This document shows, piece after piece, positions 24,562 to 37,418 of a DNA stretch of 64,000 bases. Both the position numbers and the translations under genes were made by a program. Position 1 is the first letter of the stretch. The number at the start of each line of letters is the position of its first letter. This DNA is from Amphiduros pacificus (lineage: Eukaryota > Annelida > Polychaeta > Phyllodocida > Hesionidae), in contig OX439000.1 in assembly GCA_949316495.1 (NCBI GenBank), forward strand, positions 66,389,070-66,453,069, read 5' to 3'. Below the pieces are notes generated by a model. The model saw only the letters and a program-made list of their open reading frames with translations. It was not told where the DNA came from and ran no database searches.

Positions 24562-26861
24562 TCACACACATTTTCATTGACATGTGTTATGATAGATTTA
24601 ATACCACCACTATTGATCAGAGCTTGCCTAGTTCAAGTTTGGTAGACTGTCAACCAGAACAAATTCGATGTTTGAGCTAGAACCTAAGATCACAAATTAT
24701 AAAAGATCATGAACAAAAATACGTAATGATTGACAACATAAACACTGTTCTGTTTCATTTTGTAAGCTCTTAATTTGTTGTAAATATTCTCTAAACAACA
24801 TGATTTGCTTGGAAAGTATAGTTGTGCATCTTAACAAAGCATATATTTGTATTGAGGCCTAGTACAGGGGCAGTAATAAAGCTTGGCTTGGAACTGTCTG
24901 TAAATGGTGTGCCCAGCCCGTAAAATGAAAAAAATAATGCAAAGTTGCCTATCCACCCCACAAATGGCATTAGTATCATCGTGCATACAAATTTATATCC
25001 CACTGGCATCTTTTCTTTACAAATAAAGCTGACCTGAATCTGTGTTCTAATTGGAATATCAAGTGCTACCTACATGTATAATAGGAACAATTTTCGATAG
25101 CATTCTGGTTTGATATTTATTCAGAATGATGAGAACCAGTCCAATCTTAATACAATATGTTGAGATGTTAGAGTTGGAGTCATTGAGTAATATGGAATAC
25201 CACCAAATTTGTTCAAGCAAGTTAATTGATGATATGTAAAATGAAACCGCTAGAGAATTGGTGATGGAAGTCCTGCATTGAGTGCTAGTTTGTCATGGAG
25301 AGATATCAATGCTCATTCTACACTATGACAGGAATTGTACTCAAGTGCCATATAAAAGCCAAGAATATCTCTCATTGACACTCATTCGTCTTGGAGATGG
25401 GGCAAAATGTCTATGTAATCTTAAACGTGCTCCCTTGTTTCCTCTGTCTTTGATTAAATAACATTCTATGTATTATTTACATACATGATTAATCGCTCTC
25501 AGCTTAGAGTTCTAAAGTGTGTCCTTAATTTACTATGTACTCTGTTTTCAAAACTTTCTCTCATAGTTGTTCACCACACAAATTCTCAATTAAATTTCTG
25601 CGAGCTCAAAAGATCGCTGGGTATAAAAATGTCAATAATAAGTCATCTGATGGGCCATTTATCCATAACTTCATGAACAGACCCATTACCTTTAGCTATT
25701 TTATTATAAGAAAGTATATGGAGCATTATATCAGAAATTATAAATCAACAAAATTGTCATAAAAGGTGCATTGCCTTGTTTGATGGGATTCCCTGATGCA
25801 GACAGGCTATCTTGGGGTGTCCCCATAGACTTATCTGGACATGGTCGCTCGCTATTAGGACAACACTGGCCCACATATGGAAAGAGATGATTGTCTCATG
25901 TCCCAAAGGATATTGGGCATTACAGCAAGTAATACCTTAATGCATACTTATTAGTGACTTTCATTAGTTTGTCAATATAGATCTTGTTGACCCCATCTAA
26001 CACTTCATCTTTGATATATATGAACTGTATTTATGGCAGGTAAAACATTGAGCTACATATTATTTAACTTCTTTGATATATATATATATTTATATCGTAA
26101 AACATCAGGAGAGCAAGGATACATAACTGACAAGCATATTTCTGGAATATTCTATATTTTGTATCCTTCAAGTACATTTTATGGACCAAAATTCAGTTTT
26201 GTTGATTTACTGACAGATGAATATTAGCATTTAAAATAATTAAATCACAAATCATGTGGGACCTTCTGAACAGACTAAGAAATGAGTCAACTTTAATTGA
26301 TATAACTGAATTATGTAAATATGACACATGATAATTATATCAAATATTGTAAGGCTGAAGTTCTTCACTGTGAAATATCATTTGCTGGAACATGGCTATT
26401 CTGTGATGCTCCAGAGAGTAAATATCTCATTAAAGGTCATAATTGCATTTACAAAATTCTCAGTAACAAGGTCATGACATAAATGAAAGTCACCAATTGT
26501 CCTGCAGGGATCTGTAGTATTCTTTACCGTACATACCTCACTCCAGACATAACCCTATTTCTACTCATCAGACTCCTGAATGTTCAAATACTACCTGACA
26601 TTATGCCACTAAAACCATCCAAAACTCACCATCAACTGCCATCCGGTCATTAAAAGACATCAATCTTTCCCTCCCTCTCCCCCAAAGATATGTGATGTCT
26701 GTGTTGACATTTGCCTTGGTAGATAAGTGATGATTACGAGCATTTACGTTGACACGTCACTTAACGATTCCATGGTGGAATGTGAGAAGATTTTAATCTC
26801 ATGTGTGTCACCCTGACACCATCAGCAATAATCCTACCTCATTCCTCATCATTTATTCTGT
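24562..26861. other. Unannotated AT-rich stretch
   Basis: No gene, RNA or repeat that I can support over this 2.3 kb. Confidence 0.55.
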
Positions 26862-26873
26862 ACCATTCATCAG
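26862..26873. repeat. Target-site duplication, left copy (SINE at 26.9 kb)
   Basis: ACCATTCATCAG, identical to 27194-27205. Confidence 0.9.
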
Positions 26874-27193
26874 TTTGTTTTGTTTGTTTGGGGTTTTACG
26901 TCATTTTCAACATTATTTCAGTTATTTCATGACGAGACTTACTTGTACCAGATAGAGTGCTGCCTCACTGAATTGCCATGTCACAGATCCTTGACTTGAT
27001 AACCCATGCAATCACAGATTTACAAGGACCATAAGTGAACCCTTCAGGCACAGGCCTCAGCTCATATGAGAAATTGTATCATGATTCCAATGCCGACAAG
27101 GCCAGGAATCAAACCCACAACCTTTAGATCACTACAGAGGAACTCTAACTCTATGTGCTCTAACCGACTGGACCACACCACAGCCCATGGCCC
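26874..27193 (-). mobile_element. Complete tRNA-derived SINE (320 bp), second copy
   Basis: Same family as 11547-11856. On the minus strand the head has GGTCCAGTCGGTTAGAGCAC (A-box-like) and GGTTGTGGGTTTGATTCC (B-box-like). The body contains GACATGGCAATTCAGTGAGG and the tail ends CCCCAAACAAACAAAACAAA. A perfect 12-bp duplication, ACCATTCATCAG, brackets it. The plus-strand open frame starting at 27066 is a by-product. Confidence 0.92.
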
Positions 27194-27205
27194 ACCATTC
27201 ATCAG
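27194..27205. repeat. Target-site duplication, right copy (SINE at 26.9 kb)
   Basis: ACCATTCATCAG, matching 26862-26873. Confidence 0.9.
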
Positions 27206-27472
27206 AGAAAATGAATACATTCATTGGCTGAACTATAACAAAGGTGGGTATAAAAACAAAACACAATATTAACACTACTGTTCAACTGAATATGCTTGAA
27301 CTTACTTTATGAGGGGGAAATATGCTGGAGAAAAACTTTGTTATGGTGACTGCACCCCAAAGACAATTGGGGTAATTCCATTAACTGTATAATGATAAAC
27401 AACAATTTTCATCTTCATCAGTATGAGAACTGTCATTCATCCCAATATGTAAACTATAATAATATTTAGTGA

Positions 27473-27910
27473 TACCCCAGTCAAATTTGTGCTGATTTCA
27501 GTAAATATGCCAGGTCGACTTCAAAACATCGTACAGGTCATCAGGAATGGGTCATTATCTCACCAAACATCATCTGAAAGTACACGGAGGGCTCCCGGCA
27601 ATGTCAGGCAAATCTTAAGATAACCATAGGGCTGCCGGTGGCATTGTACAGTGAAAATAGGATTTTTAAAAGTTTATTTGTTCCCAGGCAACCATCAGAT
27701 ATCTTTAGGATATCTTACAGACATCTTTTTATATCCTAAAGACATCTGTGTTGTGTCATCTTGGACGTGCCATGTGGCACCCCTGTATAATGTGACCACA
27801 GCTACAGCATATCTTAATTTTCGCTGATAAACTCCCCAGCGCCCGGGACACTGTGAAGCCAGCAGATTCTTACTTCCCGGCCAGCGCCTGGCACAAATGT
27901 GATTGTGGCA
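27473..27910. mobile_element. MITE, second copy of the TAA family (438 bp)
   Basis: Reverse orientation relative to the copy at 4355-4963. It starts TACCCCAGTCAAATTTGTGC and ends GCACAAATGTGATTGTGGCA, followed by TAA (27911-27913). The base triplet before the left end is TGA, a likely decayed TAA. It keeps family blocks such as AAAGTACACGG, GGGCTGCCGGTGGCAT and GATAAACTCCCC but is shorter and more diverged than the first copy. Confidence 0.8.
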
Positions 27911-27913
27911 TAA

Positions 27914-28399
27914 ATTAAGTAACTGTTTTCAAAAGACAAAGTATGCAATGTGATAAGCTGTGTGCTCTATTTGACATCAGGATCAGTGTGGTATACATTG
28001 ATAAATAGATCACTCTTTATGACAGATTAAATATTAATATACCAGACTACCAGTCGAGAATATACTTTATATTAATGAATATAAATAACAGAAAACTTTT
28101 TTGCAGAAAAGGATATATTACTAAGAAAGTTAAACATGTTCCCAAATATCCCAAGTATTTGTGCATTCCAAATATTTTCTGACTGCATAATTGCATCAAT
28201 TTTGTCATTTTGCAATTATATATGAAGAGTCAGATACACAGTAGGGTCTCGCCTGTCACTTTATTACACTCCCTGCATAAAACAGAGTAACCATCAAAAT
28301 TCTGAGATGCATTTCTTCCACAGCATATGACTATCCACTGGAGAAATGTGAGTATATAAACTCTGGAAAAAGTTCTTTTTTTTTAGGTGTGACCATGAA
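27914..28399. other. Unannotated stretch
   Basis: AT-rich sequence without a supported feature. Confidence 0.55.
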
Positions 28400-28865
28400 A
28401 AAGTAATATAAAATAAAATTTGTATAGTGCTGATACCAGACTATGAAATTCTTCCTAAATAGGTATGTCTTCAATCTAGTCTTGAAGACAGTAATTGAAG
28501 TACTACTCCTAACATGTCAGAGTACAGAAAGGTTATTTCAAAGCCTCTGAGCTTTGGATGAAAAAGCTCTGGGGAAGGACTGGAGTTTGAGACAACCTTC
28601 TGCAAGATGCCTGGTGACTCTGTCATCACCAAAATCAAGAAGCCATGTCTCTGTCATAAATAGGGCACCAAGATTATTTTCAAAGAAATATTCTTTTATC
28701 CATAAAAGCTTAGAAGAAATGTGTGATTGCATGATCATTGCATGAGCCAATCTGAAAGTCCACTCTAGTTTTTTGTTTGGACGGTGGGCATCCATTGTTT
28801 GTGGTGCCCTCTTTGTTTCCAAATCAAGCCTTACCACATATGCGGTCAGCTCATGCATCTTCAGG
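28400..28865 (-). mobile_element. Internally deleted CR1/L2-like LINE (endonuclease start joined to 3' end)
   Basis: The minus-strand frame 28858-28538 contains IKEYFFENN followed by LFMTETWL, then GDDRV and LQSFPRA. This resembles the first part of an AP endonuclease domain of a non-LTR retrotransposon (compare the usual LTETWL...GDD...L.S.PR). Directly after it comes RAFSSKAQRL and, beyond a stop and in the other frames, KTRLKTYLFRKNF. That matches the C-terminal RAFMVYAPK...KKLKTYLFRKHY of the LINE at 42921-44165. The 3' UTR also matches (on plus, TATAGTGCTGATACCAGACTATG against TATAGCGCTGTATCAGACTATG, in order). The reverse transcriptase is missing, so this is a deletion derivative of the same family. 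Copy divergence suggests some age. Confidence 0.6.
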
Positions 28866-31800
28866 ACTCACATCAGTGAGAGAGGAGCCACGTGTTGCAT
28901 GGCAACACATTATTTGTTAATTGATATCACACTTTTATTTGCATTATGTGCAAGGTTTAAAAGTTTACCTGGTTGTTAAAGGGAGAAGTGTATTGGTTTT
29001 TGGTACCATTTCATTGGGTTTATTATGGTCCAGTTTTTTTTCAAGATGGGAACAGTCTGCATATTTAGAGCAAGTGCATCTTGTGCACAACTTGCCATAG
29101 GGTATAAGTCGCCTTTCGTGAACAAATATATTTTTTAAATGTAGGGTAAGGGTTGTTTTTATTTTGGCATTAAGCATTAATCCTATAATCTGGTGTATTA
29201 TATGAATATATACATACAAACTTCATGACATATCAAAGTTTCACATCGAATAATAAGACATAGAAGTTGCACCATTAGCAGGTATCTATCGCAGCCATCA
29301 GTTGCATGTGATAATAAACACGGGTAACATGGACCTTTTTTTACCTAAAATGAGGCTCAAAGTAGAGTAGTAAGTTGTTTGATGTCATTTTGGCACTATT
29401 CAAAGGACAATACATTTCATTATGTCATAAGCATATTGGCATACTCTCATGACGTCACTTTACCTTTAAGTACACTTCACATAAAAATTATGGCAAGAAA
29501 GAGGTGTGCTGTCCAAAGGGGGCATTTAATTAGTTCTCGTTGAAATGGGTTTTACAGACATTAAATGGACCGCTTCTACCCAAAAAGATTAAAGACATGT
29601 AAGAAAAATATATATTTGCTTTATTCAGCAGGATAATATTTACCTTATTATTGTCTTGCTCACTGTGTTATATATAAAACTTATAAGCTTAAATCTAAGG
29701 CCACCTGGTGACCAAAGCTTTTCCAACTATGAAAAAAATGTCCTTCTTTCTTATTGAATCACCCACATATTCTCTTTTCTGATCGCTAATTGGTTCTGAG
29801 TAGGAAGATACAACTGATATACCATGTGCAGTTGTCACAAAAAATCACTTTCTCTAAAGTGATGTATTTTCATTGATGAGTAGCATCCTTGTGACCTTGA
29901 CTCACCCCAGGATATGGATGTTGGCTTTTATGGCATGTTAATCATATCCTGAGTATTGTTTAATTTGACATCAATGGCACAGAATTCCCCTGCGAAATCA
30001 TAAAGAGTGCCATTTTCCATAAGGTCACAGTCATTAAAATAATAAGGTCATCTGGATATTGAATATGCAATGTGAATAGAAGATTTCTGCACATGCCTAT
30101 CGGATATGAACATACCAAGTACAACATCTTTATTAGACACCAAACCACTTGCTTTTATCCCATGCAAATATCACTGAAGCTTATAAAGATAATCATTTCT
30201 TCTCAACATCTATTCCATGCCACATTTGATAAAACTTATCATATTACTGTGATTAAAAGCACATTTTCTCCTGAAGTTTTGCAACTTAATTCAATTATTT
30301 TTTCCAATATTCTTAAGGATTAAATAAGCATATTTAATATCATAAAGCATGAAAATAAACTCAAATGAAATCAAACAAAAATATCCATGGAAACTGAGGG
30401 AAAGATTTGAGATGGAATGCATCTTTCAAGGGTATTATGATTGATCAGCCAGATACATGGGGTCTTGTTTTGATAGAAAGTTCGCATGAAATATCCAAAA
30501 TGTATGACATCAAAAGAATAAGGGTACAATACAACATGCTAAGTTTTAAACTAGATGAGACAGCATTAACCACATTTAAACCTTTTACACAGAAAAAGTA
30601 AATATTTTGAGAGCAGAAGGCGCTCTTAAAGTGGATATAATTTCTCTTGATTGTTTGTAAAAGTTTCCTGGCAAAGTCCATTTTGGCATGGAAACTAAAG
30701 CACTATATTCAATCTCTGGATGTTGCTGAGACCCCCTACAGGTCAGGCCTGTGTCCTAATATATGACTGAACATCATGGATGACATTCAACAGGTATAAA
30801 CAATGTCAACCATAATGCACAGTACATTTGGAGAAAGTTGCTTTATTCCACATAAATGCATTCTTGTTAGCATAAAGAGAAGTCAAGCACCGCTGGCAAG
30901 TCTCAGATCTGAATGCATGTGATTGCTAATACTCTGATCATATGAACTCATAAGGCTCATTTGTGACACAACAAATTGCAAATAACCATTTATGGCTTGT
31001 CCATGACAAACATATGTGTCCTAAAGATCAAAGATGACCCTCTGGGTGCACTCAAGCTTCACTTTCCAGTATAATAAAGAACAATATGAGACATAAGAGC
31101 AGCATAGGCTTGTGATTCATTATGCAGGGACGTGGCTGCACCATCTCATCTCTCTTTATTTCCAACTGATAAAGAGAAATAAATATTTCTGAATGGTTCC
31201 ATATCTTATGTTTTATTACATATTTATTCTCCTTCAATAATTTTGTGATTGTGGGTTCATTGGACTGTTCAGGAACTGATTTTCTTCAGTGAGTGAAAAA
31301 AACTGTTCCAACTAATAAATATAACCCTTCATGTTCATTTATACAATGTATATAATGAGGCATTAAAAGTACAATAATCAGAGAAGTTTAATCACAATAC
31401 CCTGCCTGGTTTGAGCTATGTCTTATACAGAGATGTTGTCTTCTTCCTGTGCCCAAAATATGAAATATACTAGGCTCGTTTGAATGTATCCCATCTATAC
31501 TCTGAGAGATGTGTGAAAGATGTGTGCCAATCGACAGTGGATAGCATCAAGAATCTGTTTTGAACGAACAAACCACACTGATTTGTTTCCATAATCATTT
31601 TTCCCAAAACTACAAACCTTGGCCTGTATTTCTCAAAAGTTTCTCGTCTATTTTTTATGCTTCCACAGCGCAACATGACACATCAAAGCCTTTATAAACA
31701 AAGTTGTCAAAATGTAGGACATTTAATCCATACACTGAAGCTAAAGTGGACATGGCACTGTCTTTTAGGTGGAAGAAATGTGAACAGAGCTGTGACAGGA

Positions 31801-33326
31801 TTTCTGCCGCTCCAATAAAGCCTCCGACAGACACATCCATTATAAATGAGAAGACCTGCTACTAAAAAGTTGGTTTAATTGCAATGTAACAGGGACAGAT
31901 GACTCTTGAAGCATACTGCTTAACTGGAGGAAGTCCGATAATATTAATATTTCACATTAAAAGTGTTTTTTGTTCCATTGAATCATAAAAACACAGGCAG
32001 TGCAATTTAACTTGTTCCTGAAACTGAGATGCTAAGCAGGTAGGAGGGATACAAATAGGTCTCCCATCACACTCTCTGCTCTTAATGGTATGCACTTTAA
32101 TTCCCAATTAAAGTAAAGGAATCATGTGATTTACTCTCTTCCAATATCATTGGATGAATGTTCATCACCTTGGATTTTCCTGTTCCTTGTTTCTGAGACC
32201 TTTTTAACTATCTATCATTTTCTATCATACTTTTTTTTGGAAATGCTCTTTTCTTCCAAATAAAAAGCATGATATCTTTTTATTATCTAAATAAAATGAT
32301 GATCCCTCAGTTTTCATATGATCTAGAACATACACAGCCAAAAGACTTTACACGGAGATACCATGTCAATGTAGGATATATTGTTATATTGTATTTTGGA
32401 TTTAACCTTAAAACATGTTTTTTTTTTTGACAAACTGATTCAGTTCAAAAAAGTTACTGTTTATCCACTTGATATCATCATTGACATTTATGTGAAGTAA
32501 ATTCATATAAGCTTATTACCTAGCTTCTACTGTCATTCAGTGAAAATAGGGACACCTGATCGAATCCACACATTTTTGCATGCCTTGTATAGCCTATTTA
32601 CTTCTCTTGCCTCCTGAAGATCTCAAACAGAGCCAGTTGCTTTGGGCAACTGATCTTCTTTGAGGAGAAATTAGAGGATCAATCTTAAATTGTAAAATAT
32701 AATGCAATCAAAGAAACCCTTCCACTCAGATTATACTAAAAGTCTCAAACCCAACTCAATCGCAGGAACCTCGATGGCAGACATAAATAGGCAGAAAAAA
32801 TCAATAACGACGTTTTGATGACCACAGACACTGGACAATCAATGTCAAAGATCCAAACCTACCAACTATCATCTCTATCAATTTGTTTCATTAGGTAGTT
32901 AATATAAACAACCAATCATAAACACATCACAATGGTCCATGGCAACATGGTCCATTGCAACAAAGTGATATTATGACCTCATAAAAGTACACCTGTCCAA
33001 TAGTAAACAATATATTTGGCAGTTGGCAAATTTGATGGTTGGCTGATATCTGATAATTTGAAACACCACTGTGTCAGGAAGACATCATTTTAGCTTCCTT
33101 GTTGCTTGATAACTTCATGTAAGATTCCCATGTCTTTTATATAAATAGGGAATGTTTGCACTTTGCACTTCTTTCAAGTATAATGTCTTGGGAATCAGAT
33201 AAAAAGTTTTATCTAAATTTCATCCACTTTTTCAGCCGAGGTAGAATCACTGGACAAGGTGAAAAATAAAACATGAGAAGTTGCCCAAAATGCAGCTGAC
33301 TGGAGAGCAACTGCTTTATCTGCTAG
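28866..33326. other. Unannotated AT-rich stretch
   Basis: About 4.4 kb without a supported gene, RNA, MITE or array. Open frames are under 85 codons. A small inverted repeat CAGTTGC/GCAACTG lies near 32636. No sequence shared with the rest of the window was noticed. Confidence 0.5.
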
Positions 33327-33380
33327 ATACATACATACACATGTATATGTGCACATATACATATATATACATATACATCA
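33327..33380. repeat. Alternating ACAT/ATAC low-complexity tract
   Basis: An irregular purine-pyrimidine alternating run (ACATACATACACATGTATAT and onward), partly palindromic. It produces the YIYIYI-type peptide in the frame from 33281. Confidence 0.85.
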
Positions 33381-33996
33381 TGTTAAATATGAGAATATTG
33401 TCATCCAAAATCATGTTAATTAGATATAGCCATTCTTGTATTATGTTTAATAGGTGTGAATCATTTACCACAAAGAAAAGATTGGGAGACAACAAGTGAA
33501 ACAATTGAGAGGAGAGCCATTCTCTGCAAGCAAAACCTTATCTGTCCTTTTACTATCAGTACTAAATATGACATTTGCAAAAATATGATGTTTACATTTG
33601 ACAAATATCTTTCTTGCAGGTAAATTGATACTTTGATGTTTTGTGAGTGATCATTTACAAAAATAGATCATGAATCATGCCATATTAGGGAAAGCCTTTA
33701 GATTTTGCTCAAGATATATATGCACAGAAAAAAAATCAAGATTTCACCGGAATAAATTCAAGTTTATCTCATGATGAAAAAAATCTCAAAATAAAATATA
33801 ATATTCTATCAGTCAATAGGCAAAGCTTTATCATCTCCCACAATGTGCAATAAAAATTGCAATGATATAAGCAGTTCAACATTTTAGCAGTTCAGTATTT
33901 ACATGAACTGTAGAGCACTACATGGCTCATCATTTTCACATTAAAAGAGAAAATCTAACAAAGTTCATTTTGATAAAAGATATTTGTACCTTTTTG
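33381..33996. other. Unannotated stretch containing the candidate splice site
   Basis: AT-rich background. The only noteworthy item is the abutted acceptor/donor at 33606-33625, listed separately. Confidence 0.5.
33606..33625 (+). promoter_or_regulatory. Abutted splice acceptor/donor (possible recursive-splice site)
   Basis: ATATCTTTCTTGCAG ends at 33619 and GTAAAT starts at 33620. This gives an acceptor immediately followed by a donor with no exon between them, which is the consensus layout of a ratchet point in long introns. The pyrimidine tract is short. The motif can arise by chance in 64 kb. Confidence 0.25.
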
Positions 33997-34319
33997 ACCA
34001 TAGTCTGTAATTTGGACTGGAAGTGGGGGATAGATAACCACCAGCCACCAATGACCATAGTCTGCAATCTGGACTGGGAGTGGGGGATAGATAACCAATA
34101 GGCAACAATGAACATAGTCTGCAATCTGGACTGGGAGTGGGGGATAGATAACCACCAGCCACCAATGACCATAGTCTGCAATCTGGACTGGGAGTGGGGG
34201 ATAGATAACCACCAGCCACCAATGACCATAGTCTGCAATCTGGACTGGGAGTGGGGGATAGATAACCACCAGCCACCAATGACCATAATCTGCAATCTGG
34301 ACTGAGAGTGGGGGATAGA
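33997..34319. repeat. 57-bp minisatellite, about 5.7 copies
   Basis: Units begin at ACCATAGTCTG (33997, 34054 and so on; period 57) and contain CAATCTGGACTGGGAGTGGG, then GATAGATAACCACCAGCCAC. The second unit has a changed block (AATAGGCAACAATGAACAT). The unit is 19 codons, so frames on both strands (up to 139 codons on minus) stay open. These are not genes. Confidence 0.95.
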
Positions 34320-35813
34320 CTTCAATTATTGATTCCCACTGTGCAATCCTGCATTTGGTAGAGGATACCTCCATGATACTGTCACATGCTTATTTTGCAC
34401 AGGCACAATCCTATTCCCTGCATTTAATCAGGGAATGAGTAAGGTTCTCGTGCCTTTGACCTCATACTTCTGAGAGAGGACAGTCAACAACAATAGAGAG
34501 TGAATATGAGCGAGTTCCCCACTGACTGAGTTAAGACAACCTGGGATAATCCGCTTCTGTCCACACCATTAGTTTATATCCAACAAATGGAGATGCAGGG
34601 GCCCTCAATGTGACATGAATATTAACTCTGAGCACCTCTCATGACACTCATACACCAGTCTAATGACCAACAAAATCATCTCCCAATGGAGCTCAAAGCA
34701 ATCACCTCTCATATTTCAAAGTCCCATTGTAACTTGTCAGGGTGACAGATGAATAGCTTCCATTCTACTTCACTAAAATATGCTATCAGTGCTATATATC
34801 AGCACTATGAACAGACTGTCTGCAATCAGCGCAATATACTATTATTATTTATATATTTTTTTCGTTTATTTATCAAATATGATCTATCAATGGTTTTATC
34901 ATTTGCAACTATTGATGTCTTCATTTTTTATGGGTTATCATTTATGAAGTGTGCAGGTTTTTTTTTACTCATTGTCAAACTTCTTAATTTATTTTGTTGC
35001 AGACACTTGTATTTCACTTTGATCTTTAATAAGATATTTAAAACTTTTGGTTCTTTTACACTGTATATTGTTTCATGTTGAAGAAACATTAATATACTTT
35101 CTTTTTTTCAATTGTATTAGAGAGCTCCAGTAATTAAAGAAAGTCAGAATTTACATTCTAGCTCCAACCTATTCCTAAAACCAGATACTTTTCACCAGCA
35201 ATACAACACTAACTCTGGCAGACATTCTGATGCTATTAAACAAGATATGTCGTGAAGCTGATCTCAGATATCAGATCTACTATATGATTCATTTACAATA
35301 AAAACATAGCTAAATAACAAAAATGGTCGTGAAAACTGAGTGTCATCTCTCATCTTGGTGTCAAACATCTCAATTTATTATTCCTTGAAAGCTTTTGCAA
35401 CAGAAGCTGTCAGTCATTGAGGTTGAAAATAAGCTGAAATTGAATAACCCATTTTAATATACTGTGTCTCATTTTTCTTCCTATTTCAATGTCATTTGAT
35501 AGCTAATACTGTAAAAACAATTTTGTTGGCCAGTTCTGATATATTCAGCAGGTCACATTTGAATACTTTTAAGGCATGACATTTTTTACCCGGTCACAGC
35601 ATTTATGATGCTTATGAGTTCAAATTGCACACAAATGACACATTCACTTTAGATTATAGAAAGATGAATACCTCTTATTTTCAAATTCTCTCTGCAAAAT
35701 TCACATAAAAAACAAAGCCCTTTAAGTTGTTTGGCACTTTCACAGAAAGTGCCATATTCAGCACAATTTTGCCCAGCATCATTAATATCTTCATTTGGAA
35801 TTAAATAGTCAAC
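34320..35813. other. Unannotated AT-rich stretch with one small hairpin
   Basis: A perfect 8-bp stem, GGCACTTT/AAAGTGCC with a 5-base loop, lies at 35733-35753. It is far too short for a microRNA precursor. Otherwise no supported feature. The 110-codon frame at 34749-35081 is a T-rich hydrophobic chance frame. Confidence 0.5.
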
Positions 35814-35817
35814 TTAA

Positions 35818-36128
35818 CCCCTAACAGACGGGAAGGACGGTAACGTCCACCACCGGTAACGGACGGGAGGGACGTTGACGTCCCCATTGTTCTGGCTCAA
35901 TGACGTCAATTTGTAACATTCTCTTGGGCTGCAACTTTGTTACAATGTAATCATAATAATGATGTCAGACAGCTTGGATCATGAACTTTTGACCCCAGCA
36001 CTTCATTGAGCATACCGAGTAACCATGGTTATAAATTTCATCAATTTAGTATATAGATACACTAGTCCAGAAAAAAAATGGTTAGTCCTGCCAATGAACA
36101 AAATTTAGAGAGGCTAGTCCTTTAGGGG
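35818..36128. mobile_element. Complete 311-bp piggyBac-type MITE
   Basis: TTAA lies at 35814-35817 and 36129-36132. The ends read CCCCTAACAGACGGG on the left and, in reverse complement, CCCCTAAAGGACTAG on the right. A TTAA target with CCC-starting ends defines the piggyBac superfamily. It is non-autonomous, with no transposase frame. Near the left end two related blocks, GACGGGAAGGACGGTAACGT and GACGGGAGGGACGTTGACGT, form subterminal direct repeats that could be transposase binding sites (inference). Confidence 0.85.
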
Positions 36129-36132
36129 TTAA

Positions 36133-37353
36133 TAGTCTCCAAAAGAGCAATTGACTTTCCACAGGATTATTCAAAAGAAACACACACATCTTTCAAATTT
36201 TGCAATATATTTTTCTTTATTTCAGTTTTTCTTTTACATTAGGTGCAATAAGTTTAAAATAGGTGGGAGTAAGATGTACTTAATGAAATACCAAGGAATT
36301 CTCATTTAATTTTATTGTGTCATTGTTGTGCTGTTAGTAAATCATATAAACCCATCTGACACCTCCACATTTCCACGATAAGTGGCAAGAACAAGACTTC
36401 TCAGGTGATAACATACCCTGAGTACTAATGCAGATGGGTATCTATAACAAAACACTTGTACTGAGTGCATGGAGTACACTATGGTATTCCATTGGGTTTT
36501 TTCAGGTTTTCTTTGTACTCCATATTTCATTCTTTCATTCTCAAGTTTTGCATAGGGTTGCTTGCACTCCCTTTCTCTATAGAATGGATCTTATGATTGA
36601 TGATTTCTTTGTAGCTATTTTCATTTTGAATAGTACAGCTGAAATGTTGCGGTGGTTATATATTGATATTTTCAGTGTTTAGTTCTGCGATGCAACATTC
36701 TTATTCAAATTCAGTACTTGAAACAAACACAGCTAATCTGATATTAGTTAAAGTCTTTCTAAGCTTTTGCTATTCTGCAAATTTTATGTTTTTCATGTGC
36801 ATCAATACCTCAATAAGCCCTTTCCCAGTTGTCGATAGCAGTGACATGGATTGCTTGATTGGCATTGCTTCATTAGGTTTTCTACTCCACCTTTTACTTA
36901 TGGGTCGAACTACGCTGGGTTAATTTGATGTGGAAATCACAGCAAAACAGCAGTCATAATCACAGAGGGGAAAGGTAGCTACCAAAAGGGTCAATGCCAA
37001 CTAATTGTGTAACTACCAACTAGATGATATAAATGTCAATAAAATATCTCAACAGTGGAACTAAATATACTGCTCACAACTTTCATTTCCTTTTGTTCAT
37101 CATATGTTGAAACCTTTCCCAGTGGTTTCAATCCATATTAAATATAACAATTTGAGATCTTCTATATTGTTCTAATCTTTTTTTTTCTTCAATTTCTTAT
37201 TACATTCCTTAAATTTTGATTCTTTATTTCTACTAAATTCCATTTTAATATATTCTCATGAATACATGATAAAAATCATGTCTGGATACCGGTATATCTT
37301 TTACACAGAATACTTTTTCATTTCAGAGGTTAAGTCACTTTATGCTGTTGGCT

Positions 37354-37355
<2 letters not shown>
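36133..37355. other. Unannotated AT-rich stretch
   Basis: Short hydrophobic chance frames only. No repeat partner seen. Confidence 0.5.

Positions 37356-37417
<62 letters not shown>
37356..37417. repeat. (AC)n microsatellite, about 31 units
   Basis: An uninterrupted ACACAC run of about 62 bp. The HTHTHT peptide in the frame from 37266 is an artefact of it. Confidence 0.97.

Positions 37418-37418
<1 letters not shown>

Noticed and set aside
33936-34374. Minus-strand frames of 129 and 139 codons with repeated peptides
   Set aside because: A 57-bp array (19 codons) keeps three minus-strand frames and one plus frame open at once.
35733-35753. Hairpin GGCACTTT/AAAGTGCC as a microRNA candidate
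   Set aside because: An 8-bp stem is too short for a microRNA precursor.
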